A DNA stretch of 15,686 nucleotides, taken from positions 1-15,686 of the forward strand of contig VSOB01000068.1 in NCBI GenBank assembly GCA_009774625.1, read 5' to 3'. Within the stretch, counting starts at the first letter, position 1, and every line of letters starts with the position of its first letter. The notes under the pieces are model-generated. The model did no database searches. It had not been told where the DNA came from and worked only from the letters and a program-made list of their open reading frames with translations. Below are positions 1 to 6,046 of this stretch, piece after piece. A program made the translations under genes and the position numbers. This stretch comes from Lachnospiraceae bacterium. Lineage in GTDB: Bacteria > Bacillota > Clostridia > Lachnospirales > Lachnospiraceae.

Positions 1-73
1 TGTAGTTGCCTCCTTATTTCTCTTTGATGATACATCAAATCCTTGAGTATAAGGTGTCAACTAAAATGATACA
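1..73. other. possible insertion-element end
   Basis: The first 73 bases carry no open frame and differ in texture from the remnant that follows. There is a 17-bp palindrome at 23-39 (seven-base arms, ATA centre). The heptamer TGATACA is present twice in direct orientation, at 28-34 and 67-73. A coding-like frame (65-274) becomes readable right after this block but lacks any start or N-terminus. This is what an insertion-element end abutting a disrupted gene would look like. No transposase is visible, because the element would lie left of the window. The assignment is an inference. Confidence 0.22.
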
Positions 74-274
74 ACATTAGAATATATCCGGGAAGAGATG
101 CCTCATCTGAAAGAGATAAGGATGCGGGATTTCCACTCCTGGAAGCACAGGCGCTTTTTTCTGCTGATGCGGTACAGAATTTATATTCCGCTGGAAATAG
201 GCTGGCGGGGATGCAGGGCAAAGGAAGGGATAAAAAATGAGAAGTCCGAAAGATGCAAGAAACATAGAAATTGA
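65..274 (+). pseudogene. C-terminal remnant of an unidentified protein
   Basis: Frame 2 reads about 70 codons with protein-like composition, rich in Arg, Glu and aromatic residues (for example YIREEMPHLKEIRMRDFH, later FFLLMRYRIYIPLEIGW), before a TGA at 272-274. The same frame has stops at 44-46, 50-52 and 62-64 and no credible start with a ribosome binding site, so only the tail of a gene is left. It overlaps the start of the radical SAM remnant by about 38 bases, which is long for a natural operon overlap but possible. I do not recognise the family. A sugar or cell-surface modification enzyme would suit the neighbour, but that is a guess. Confidence 0.35.
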
Positions 275-485
275 CATTACGAACCAGTGTCCCAACAGAT
301 GCTCGAACTGTACCAGATTGTGCGGCCATCATAAGGAACCGTATTTTATGGATTTTGAAACGTTCAAAAAGGCGGTGGACTCTCTGGAGGAATGGGACGG
401 CGTAGTGGGTGTGATGGGTGGAGAACCTACCATCCTTCCTGAATTAGGAAAAGGAGACGGTATTGACCCGGAAGGGTTAATATAG
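237..485 (+). pseudogene. truncated radical SAM protein, N-terminal fragment
   Basis: The 82-codon frame begins MRSPKDARNIEIDITNQC and has the radical SAM cluster motif C-x3-C-x2-C (CPNRCSNC, residues 18-25), which binds the [4Fe-4S] cluster that cleaves S-adenosylmethionine. A GGEP-type glycine-rich motif, MGGEPT, lies at about residues 60-65. A purine-rich ribosome binding site (AAGGAAGGG) precedes the ATG. Radical SAM enzymes of this kind are usually over 300 residues. Here the recognisable sequence ends near residue 70, and a short unrelated tail leads to TAG at 483-485. The barrel and any C-terminal domain are missing, so it should be inactive. A deletion joining this gene to the region before the secreted-protein gene is the simplest explanation. 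The substrate cannot be inferred. Confidence 0.65.
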
Positions 486-530
486 AGAAACCACATTCAA
501 CCATGCATCATGAGGACAGGAGGAATGGAA

Positions 531-1046
531 ATGAGAAAGTATCTGACAGTCGCATTGGCGACAGTAGTGGCAGCATCGATGTCGATGACGGCATTGGCAG
601 CAGGCAGCACAAGCCCCGGCGCGGGGAGCCTGAGCCCGAACACACCGGGAGTGGTGGAGGATGGGGGCAACAGCAGCAACAGCAGCTCTTCATCCGGTTC
701 ATCATCCAGCTCCAGAAGCCGTTCCAAGAGCCGGAGCAAATCGGGCGTTTCATCCGGCGCCAGTGCGGGAAGCCGTGCATCGGTGGTAACACCGCAGGCA
801 AAAGCGAACGCAGAGCTGATGGCAGCATACAACCCTACCCAGGCAGTGGTAACGGCTGACGGGCAGAGCGTATCTGCAAATGTGAGCGTGAGCGTGCAGA
901 CGGAAGAGATGATGGCGGCATTCCGGAGCGTGGCGGCGATCTTTGGGGTAAGCGTAACGGATACTTTTGCCTATACGGCAGGTGGGATTGATCCGGGGAC
1001 ATATGTGACGACAGCGTTTGCACCTGGGTCCATACCGGCAGCATAA
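531..1046 (+). CDS. secreted Ser/Arg-rich protein of unknown function
   Basis: This is a 171-residue protein with a clear Sec signal peptide: MRKYL, a hydrophobic core VALATVVAASMSM, and an ALA-A cleavage site near residues 20-24. After it come a Gly/Pro/Ser linker, a low-complexity stretch (about residues 47-72) of serine runs and alternating Ser-Arg/Ser-Lys, and a C-terminal part of about 95 residues with a V-x-V-x-V segment (VSANVSVSVQ). The ATG at 531 is chosen because AGGAGG at 518-523 lies seven bases upstream; the in-frame ATGs at 510 and 525 are before or too close to it. There is no LPXTG motif, lipobox or further membrane segment, so release or loose wall association is likely. The basic Ser-Arg tract could bind anionic polymers, which is speculative. 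A strong terminator follows about 100 bases downstream. Confidence 0.75.
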   Translation: MRKYLTVALATVVAASMSMTALAAGSTSPGAGSLSPNTPGVVEDGGNSSNSSSSSGSSSSSRSRSKSRSKSGVSSGASAGSRASVVTPQAKANAELMAAYNPTQAVVTADGQSVSANVSVSVQTEEMMAAFRSVAAIFGVSVTDTFAYTAGGIDPGTYVTTAFAPGSIPAA

Positions 1047-1145
1047 GGGCAAAGGGCCAAGAGTCAGAGCCAGAAGAGGGAAAGACGACAGATAAAGGGA
1101 TGAAACTTTTTTACATGTAATAAAATTTTGGTGTGGTTTCAACAG

Positions 1146-1177
1146 CCCCCGGCATGTGACAGCGCCGGGGGTTTTTT
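1146..1177 (+). terminator. intrinsic terminator after the secreted-protein gene
   Basis: The perfect 8-bp GC stem CCCCCGGC / GCCGGGGG (1146-1153 and 1164-1171) has a 10-base loop and is followed directly by six T residues. It separates the 531-1046 gene from the prmA promoter. Confidence 0.9.
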
Positions 1178-1312
1178 ATCACAAAAGAAAGGAAGGGACT
1201 GAATATTGTGGTACACGACAATGAGATCAGAAGGGTGATTGATTCGGTTTGTCTTGATACCTGCGGGGTGTAAAATGAGGCGGTTTGGCAGATGCTTTGA
1301 TACATATGCTAT

Positions 1313-1341
1313 TTGCGTAAATGTCTGATATCATGTATAAT
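1313..1341 (+). promoter_or_regulatory. sigma-A type promoter for the prmA operon
   Basis: TTGCGT (1313-1318) and a perfect TATAAT (1336-1341) are separated by 17 bases. The transcript would start near 1348, giving a leader of about 70 bases before prmA. The rest of the 1047-1417 gap holds the terminator at 1146 and a doubtful 21-codon frame (1208-1273). Confidence 0.75.
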
Positions 1342-1417
1342 CAATTCAAATTCAGATTCCCCGGAGGTATACGAAGCATAAAAAAGCGCATCAAAGCAGG
1401 CGCAGGAGGAAATGCAT

Positions 1418-2404
1418 ATGAAATGGAAGAAATTTATCATAGAAACCATACCGGAAGCGGAGGATATTATAATCAGCACCCTGTATGACATCGGGCTGGA
1501 AGGGGCACAGATCGAAGATAAGATCCCGCTGACAAAGCAGGAGAAAGAGCAGATGTTTGTGGATATACTGCCTGACGGGCCAGAGGATGACGGGATCGCT
1601 TATCTGAACTTTTTTGCGGAGGAACGGGAGGATGGAGTCCTTTTATTAGAAGGGGAAGAGACGGATGCGGAAAGCATTGTGGAGAAAGTGCGCAAAGAGC
1701 TGGACTGGCTGAGGAGCTTTATGGAGATCGGCAGGGGCAGTATCGCTGTGGAGGAGACTGAGGACATCGACTGGATCAATAACTGGAAGCAGTATTTTCA
1801 CCAGTTTACGATAGATGATCTGCTGGTGTTGCCTTCCTGGGAAAAGGCGGGGGCAGAGGATCAGGATAAGAAGGTTCTGCATATAGACCCAGGCACTGCA
1901 TTCGGGACTGGTATGCATGAAACCACACAGATTTGTATCCGTCAGCTCAAAAAATTTATCACGGAGGATACCAGACTGCTGGATGTGGGAACCGGCAGCG
2001 GTATTTTGTCTATAGTATCTCTGCTGTATGGTATCCGGGAGGCAAAGGGGACAGATCTGGATCCCTGCGCAGTGGATGCGGTGGAGGACAACAGGAAGGC
2101 CAACGGGATCAGCCCGGAGCAGTTTGAGCTGATCATCGGCAATGTGATTACCGACCGGGCGGTACAGGATCGGCTTGGCTATGGCTGTTATGACATTGCA
2201 GTGGCCAATATACTGGCGGATGTACTGGTGCTGCTGGCGCCGGCTGTTGCGTCTCATGTAAAGCCCGGCGGTATTTATATTATGTCTGGTATTCTGGCCG
2301 GGCAGGAAGAGGCTGTGACTGAAGCGGTGGAGGCAGCCGGATTTCGGGTGCTGGAAATCACCGGCCAGGGAGAATGGGTCGGTATCACGGCCAGAAAGGA
2401 TTGA
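1418..2404 (+). CDS. prmA: ribosomal protein L11 methyltransferase
   Basis: PrmA uses S-adenosylmethionine to methylate lysines and the N-terminus of ribosomal protein L11 in the cytoplasm. The 328-residue product has an N-terminal substrate-recognition part starting MKWKKF. It also has the family motif GTAFGTGMHETTQ (about residues 160-172), the SAM-binding loop LLDVGTGSG (about 187-195) and NILAD in place of an N/DPP-type motif (about 264). Length and order fit clostridial PrmA. The ATG at 1418 is preferred over the in-frame ATG at 1412, because AGGAGGA at 1404-1410 lies seven bases from the former and only one from the latter. It is the first gene of a four-gene operon and rsmE follows after 4 bases, so both help to modify the ribosome. 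Confidence 0.95.
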   Translation: MKWKKFIIETIPEAEDIIISTLYDIGLEGAQIEDKIPLTKQEKEQMFVDILPDGPEDDGIAYLNFFAEEREDGVLLLEGEETDAESIVEKVRKELDWLRSFMEIGRGSIAVEETEDIDWINNWKQYFHQFTIDDLLVLPSWEKAGAEDQDKKVLHIDPGTAFGTGMHETTQICIRQLKKFITEDTRLLDVGTGSGILSIVSLLYGIREAKGTDLDPCAVDAVEDNRKANGISPEQFELIIGNVITDRAVQDRLGYGCYDIAVANILADVLVLLAPAVASHVKPGGIYIMSGILAGQEEAVTEAVEAAGFRVLEITGQGEWVGITARKD

Positions 2405-2408
2405 CGGT

Positions 2409-3155
2409 ATGTATCACTTTTTTGTCGAGCCGGAGCAGATTGCAGGAAAAGTCATTTCCATTACCGGGAAAGATGTGAACCATATCGCGCATGTGCTGCG
2501 GATGAAACCAGGAGAAGAGATCGCGGTCAGTAACGGAAGGGACGGAAAGGAATACCGGTGTCAGATAGAGCGCGTGACGGAAGAGGCGGTAATCTGTACA
2601 CTGCTTTTTATCAAAGAGGACGGTCTGGAACTGCCTGCCCGTATTTATCTTTTTCAGGCGCTTCCCAAAGCTGATAAGATGGAGCTGATCATTCAGAAGG
2701 CAGTGGAGCTGGGGGTATATCAGGTGATACCGGTGGCGGCAAAACGGAGTGTGGTTAAACTGGACGGAAAAAAAGAAGCAGCCAGGGTGGCCAGATGGCA
2801 GGGGATCGCTCAGGCGGCTGCCAAACAGAGCAGACGGCGTATCATACCGGAGGTGAGCCGGGTCATGTCCATGCAGGAGGCTGCAGCATATGCTGCGGAT
2901 ATGGACTGTAAGCTGATTCCCTATGAGCTGGCAGAGCATATGAGCAGGACAAGAGAGCTGATCGGACAGATACAGGCCGGGCAGCAGGTAGCCGTCTTTA
3001 TCGGGCCGGAGGGCGGTTTTGATGACAGTGAGATAGAGACAGCGCAGGCGGCGGGGATCGTGCCGATTACGATGGGAAAGCGTATCCTGCGGACAGAGAC
3101 GGCAGGGCTTACTATGCTGGGGTGGATAATGTACCAACTGGAAGAGGAAGCATAA
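2409..3155 (+). CDS. rsmE: 16S rRNA m3U1498 methyltransferase RsmE
   Basis: RsmE methylates N3 of U1498 in 16S rRNA of the small subunit, with S-adenosylmethionine as donor. The 248-residue protein has an N-terminal PUA-like RNA-binding part (HVLRMKPGEEIAVSNG). Its C-terminal SPOUT-type knotted methyltransferase domain shows the family motifs LPKADKMELIIQKAVELGV (about residues 86-104), GPEGGF (about 199-204) and RILRTETA (about 225-232). The ATG lies 4 bases after the prmA stop, with a Shine-Dalgarno sequence (AGAAAGGA) inside the prmA end, so the two genes are translationally close. prmA-rsmE adjacency is common in Firmicutes. Nothing is missing or odd. Confidence 0.95.
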   Translation: MYHFFVEPEQIAGKVISITGKDVNHIAHVLRMKPGEEIAVSNGRDGKEYRCQIERVTEEAVICTLLFIKEDGLELPARIYLFQALPKADKMELIIQKAVELGVYQVIPVAAKRSVVKLDGKKEAARVARWQGIAQAAAKQSRRRIIPEVSRVMSMQEAAAYAADMDCKLIPYELAEHMSRTRELIGQIQAGQQVAVFIGPEGGFDDSEIETAQAAGIVPITMGKRILRTETAGLTMLGWIMYQLEEEA

Positions 3156-3191
3156 CATAGTTATAGATAGATAGATGGAGTGTCTGAAAAT

Positions 3192-4349
3192 ATGGAAATA
3201 TATTTGGATAACTCTGCCACCACGAGGGCATATGACTGTGTGGCGGAGCTTGTAAGCAAGGTTATGGTGGAGGACTATGGCAATCCTTCCAGTCTGCACC
3301 GTAAGGGTGTGGAGGCGGAGCAGTATATCCGCTATGCCAGAGAAGTGATTGCGGCGAGCATGAAGGTCAGCGAAAAGGAAATCGTATTCACTTCCGGCGG
3401 TACCGAATCGGATAATTTGGCGCTGATCGGCGCCGCCCTGGCGAACCGGAGGATGGGGCGGCATATCATTACCACCTGTATTGAACATCCGGCAGTGATG
3501 CAGACCATGCGCTATCTGGAGGAACAGGGATTTCAGATTACGTATCTTCCGGTGGACCGTTTCGGTATCATCCGGCTGGAAGATCTGCGCTGTGCGATCC
3601 GCCGGGATACCATACTGGTTTCCATTATGCATACCAACAATGAAATCGGTTCCCTGCAGCCCATTGGGGAAGCGGGGGCGCTGATTAAGAACATGAATCC
3701 CCGCATTATCTATCATGTGGATGCGATCCAGGGATACGGAAAGTTCAGGATTTATCCCAAAAAGATGAATATTGATCTGCTGGCCGTCAGCGGTCATAAG
3801 ATACACGGACCAAAGGGTGTGGGATTTTTATATATCAACGAAAAGATCCGGATCGTTCCCATCGTATATGGCGGCGGGCAGCAGAAGGGGATGCGTTCCG
3901 GTACGGAAAATGTATCCGGTATCGCGGGACTTGGCAAGGCGGTGGAGCAGATCTATGAAAATCTGGAAGCGGAACGGGCGGCCATGTATGAGCTGAAAGA
4001 ACGTTTTGTACAGGGTGTTTTGCAGATCCCTGAGGTGAAAATCAATGGTCTGACCGGTGAAATGAGCGCACCTCATGTGGTCAGTGCTTCTTTCCGGGGT
4101 GTGCGGAGCGAAGTGCTGCTGCATGCATTGGAGGAAAAGGGGATTTATGTATCCGCAGGCAGCGCCTGTGCGTCCAACAAGGCGCCGAAACCGTCTGATA
4201 CGCTGCGTGCCATCGGGCTGGAAAAGGAACTTCTGGATGCCACGCTGCGGTTCAGTCTTTCAGTCTTTACCACACAGGAAGAAATTGACTATACGCTGCA
4301 GACGTTGTATGATGTTGTTCCGGTACTTCGCAGATATACAAGGCGTTAG
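3192..4349 (+). CDS. cysteine desulfurase (NifS/IscS family), probable ThiI partner
   Basis: This pyridoxal-phosphate enzyme takes sulfur from L-cysteine and holds it as a persulfide for transfer. The 385-residue protein starts MEIYLDNSATT. It shows TSGGTESDN (cofactor phosphate binding), HVDAIQ, the Schiff-base lysine K203 in SGHKIHGPKG, and the catalytic cysteine C326 in SAGSACAS. A GTG at 3180 would add four residues, but GGAG at 3177-3180 overlaps it and serves the ATG at 3192, and the family starts here. thiI lies 62 bases downstream. In Bacillus subtilis a desulfurase gene next to thiI (nifZ) is dedicated to 4-thiouridine formation, and the same role is likely here. A general iron-sulfur cluster function cannot be excluded. 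Confidence 0.93.
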   Translation: MEIYLDNSATTRAYDCVAELVSKVMVEDYGNPSSLHRKGVEAEQYIRYAREVIAASMKVSEKEIVFTSGGTESDNLALIGAALANRRMGRHIITTCIEHPAVMQTMRYLEEQGFQITYLPVDRFGIIRLEDLRCAIRRDTILVSIMHTNNEIGSLQPIGEAGALIKNMNPRIIYHVDAIQGYGKFRIYPKKMNIDLLAVSGHKIHGPKGVGFLYINEKIRIVPIVYGGGQQKGMRSGTENVSGIAGLGKAVEQIYENLEAERAAMYELKERFVQGVLQIPEVKINGLTGEMSAPHVVSASFRGVRSEVLLHALEEKGIYVSAGSACASNKAPKPSDTLRAIGLEKELLDATLRFSLSVFTTQEEIDYTLQTLYDVVPVLRRYTRR

Positions 4350-4411
4350 CGATGGGGCGGCAGGAGGTTTCCTGCCGGGGACCGGAAAAAAACGAGAGAA
4401 GGATATACAAT

Positions 4412-5626
4412 ATGTTTACTTCATTTTTGATAAAATATGCAGAAATCGGTGTGAAAGGAAACAACAGATATTTGTTTGAAGATGCGCTGGTACGTCAGAT
4501 CCGCCACGCGCTGAAACACTGCGACGGAACATTCCGGGTATCCAAAACCCAGGGCAGGATCTATGTGGATGCACTGTCGGAATTTGATTTTGATGAAACT
4601 GTGGAACATTTGCAGAGAGTATTCGGCATTTCCGGCATCTGTCCTGTGACGGCGGTGGAGGATCAGGGATTTGAGCATCTGGGCGGGGAGGTAACTGCCT
4701 ATATGGAACGGGTGTATGGCAGGCAGCTCCATGACGGAGCGGGGCTGAGCTTTAAGGTAGTGGCCAAAAGGGCAAGAAAAAACTATCCGCTGCGTTCCGG
4801 AGAGATCAATGCAGAGTTGGGAGGCATCCTTCTGGACGCTTTTCCGGCGCTTCGGGTGGATGTACACAATCCGGATGTCTGGCTGCATATTGAAGTCAGG
4901 GAAAAGATCTATATCTATTCCATGATTCTGCCCGGCCCCGGAGGGATGCCGGTGGGAACCGGTGGCAAAGCCATGCTGCTTCTTTCCGGCGGCATTGATT
5001 CTCCGGTGGCAGGGTATATGATAGCCAAAAGGGGCGTTAAGATCGATGCGGTCTATTTCCATGCGCCGCCCTATACCAGTGACCGGGCAAAGCAGAAGGT
5101 AGTGGATCTGGCCGCACTGGTGGCCCGGTATACCGGCCCGGTATATCTGCATATTATCAATTTTACCGACATTCAGCTTATGATCTATGAAAAATGTCCC
5201 CATGATGAACTGACGATTATTATGCGCCGGTATATGATGAGGATTGCAGAGGAGATCGCAAAGGAAACAGAGTGTCTGGGACTGATCACCGGGGAAAGCA
5301 TCGGGCAGGTAGCTTCGCAGACCATGCATTCATTGGCTGCCACGAATGAAGTATGTACACTGCCGGTGTACCGGCCTCTGATCGGGATGGACAAGCAGGA
5401 GATCGTGGAAATTGCGGAAAAGATCGGCACATATGAGACTTCCATCCTGCCCTATGAGGACTGTTGTACCATTTTTGTGGCCAAACATCCGGTGACAAAA
5501 CCTAATGTGAGCGTGATCAGAAAGCATGAGCGTGCTTTGGAGGGAGAGATCGGGGCATTGGTAAAGACTGCGCTGGAAACAAAGGAAATGATGATTGTGG
5601 AGGCATCGCCAGGATACAGGGGCTGA
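4412..5626 (+). CDS. thiI: tRNA 4-thiouridine synthetase ThiI
   Basis: ThiI adenylates uridine 8 of tRNA and inserts sulfur supplied by a cysteine desulfurase, making s4U8; in some bacteria it also serves thiazole synthesis. The 404-residue protein begins MFTSFLIKYAEIGVKG, continues with a ferredoxin-like/THUMP RNA-binding region (to about residue 170), and has the PP-loop ATPase motif SGGIDSPVA at 192-200. The motif EDCCTIFVAKHPVTKP contains C351 and C352. There is no C-terminal rhodanese domain, as in the short Bacillus-type enzymes, so the persulfide handling differs from E. coli. The upstream in-frame ATG at 4352 would add 20 atypical residues. The ATG at 4412 has AGAAGGA at 4397-4403 and matches the family start. 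It is the last gene of the operon. Confidence 0.95.
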   Translation: MFTSFLIKYAEIGVKGNNRYLFEDALVRQIRHALKHCDGTFRVSKTQGRIYVDALSEFDFDETVEHLQRVFGISGICPVTAVEDQGFEHLGGEVTAYMERVYGRQLHDGAGLSFKVVAKRARKNYPLRSGEINAELGGILLDAFPALRVDVHNPDVWLHIEVREKIYIYSMILPGPGGMPVGTGGKAMLLLSGGIDSPVAGYMIAKRGVKIDAVYFHAPPYTSDRAKQKVVDLAALVARYTGPVYLHIINFTDIQLMIYEKCPHDELTIIMRRYMMRIAEEIAKETECLGLITGESIGQVASQTMHSLAATNEVCTLPVYRPLIGMDKQEIVEIAEKIGTYETSILPYEDCCTIFVAKHPVTKPNVSVIRKHERALEGEIGALVKTALETKEMMIVEASPGYRG

Positions 5627-5675
5627 AAGAAAACAGCGAAAGAACAGGGATATGAGTAGAGACTCTGACGACGAT

Positions 5676-5702
5676 AAAAACGGTGCATCTCCTGATACAC
5701 CG
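5676..5702 (-). terminator. terminator of the HPr-like gene
   Basis: Read on the minus strand, CGGTGTATC and GATGCACCG form a 9-bp stem with one T-G wobble and an AGGA tetraloop (5702 down to 5681). Five T residues follow (5680-5676). It begins 12 bases after the stop of the HPr-like gene. The same hairpin has no T tract on the plus strand, so it should not stop transcription coming out of thiI. Confidence 0.75.
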
Positions 5703-5713
5703 CCCGTCATGCA

Positions 5714-5944
5714 TTAAATGATATAAGGCTTTAATACATCCAATACCTCATCCAGATCGTCCTCTGCATGGATATTGAGGTCGATGGGTTTGGACAAATC
5801 CAGACTGAAAATACCCATAATGGATTTGGCATCAATCACATACCGTCCGGAAACCAGATCAAAATCATAGTCAAAGCGTGTAATATCATTTACGAAAGAC
5901 TTTACCTTATCAATGGAATTTAACGAAATCTGTACTGTTTTCAT
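5714..5944 (-). CDS. HPr-like protein without the active-site histidine
   Basis: The 76-residue protein resembles HPr, the small phosphocarrier of the sugar phosphotransferase system. Aligned by eye, AKSIMGIFSLDL (residues 39-50) matches the HPr segment around the regulatory serine (KSIMGVMSL, Ser46), so Ser41 is kept. The segment that should hold GIHARPA reads NSIDKVKSFV, with no His at all, so the PEP-dependent phosphorelay through His15 is impossible. Crh of Bacillus subtilis is a precedent for an HPr paralogue that lost this histidine and acts in regulation. AGGAGGG (minus strand, 5958-5952) lies seven bases before the ATG. It is a lone gene on the opposite strand between thiI and mtaB, with its own promoter and terminator. 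The fold assignment is good; the regulatory role is inferred. Confidence 0.8.
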   Translation of the reverse strand: MKTVQISLNSIDKVKSFVNDITRFDYDFDLVSGRYVIDAKSIMGIFSLDLSKPIDLNIHAEDDLDEVLDVLKPYII

Positions 5945-5983
5945 TGGAATACCCTCCTTTTGTTTCGAACCTTCATTATCATA

Positions 5984-6012
5984 ATACTAATGGCAAAGCA
6001 CCTGAATGTCAA
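5984..6012 (-). promoter_or_regulatory. promoter of the HPr-like gene
   Basis: On the minus strand a perfect TTGACA (6012-6007) is followed after 17 bases by TAGTAT (5989-5984). The leader is about 35 bases. For the divergent mtaB gene I see only weak candidates (for example CATAAT at 5980-5985 without a good -35), so the two -10 regions would overlap if both are used. Confidence 0.7.
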
Positions 6013-6046
6013 TATTCAAACCTGACAAAATAAAGAAAGGGAAGCT

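Noticed and set aside
503..859. overlapping plus-strand frame with a Gln run inside the secreted-protein gene
   Set aside because: The run QQQQQQ comes from the serine codon repeats read in another frame; the signal peptide and ribosome binding site support the 531 frame.
1208..1297. selenoprotein-like reading through an in-frame stop after the 21-codon frame
   Set aside because: The internal stop is TAA, not TGA, and no SECIS-like hairpin follows.
2385..3806. 473-codon open frame on the minus strand
   Set aside because: It lies antisense to rsmE and the cysteine desulfurase, spans both, has His/Leu/Arg-rich composition with no recognisable motif, and reflects codon phase of the real genes.
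4421..5329. 302-codon minus-strand frame inside thiI
   Set aside because: Antisense shadow of thiI with no ribosome binding site and no family motif.
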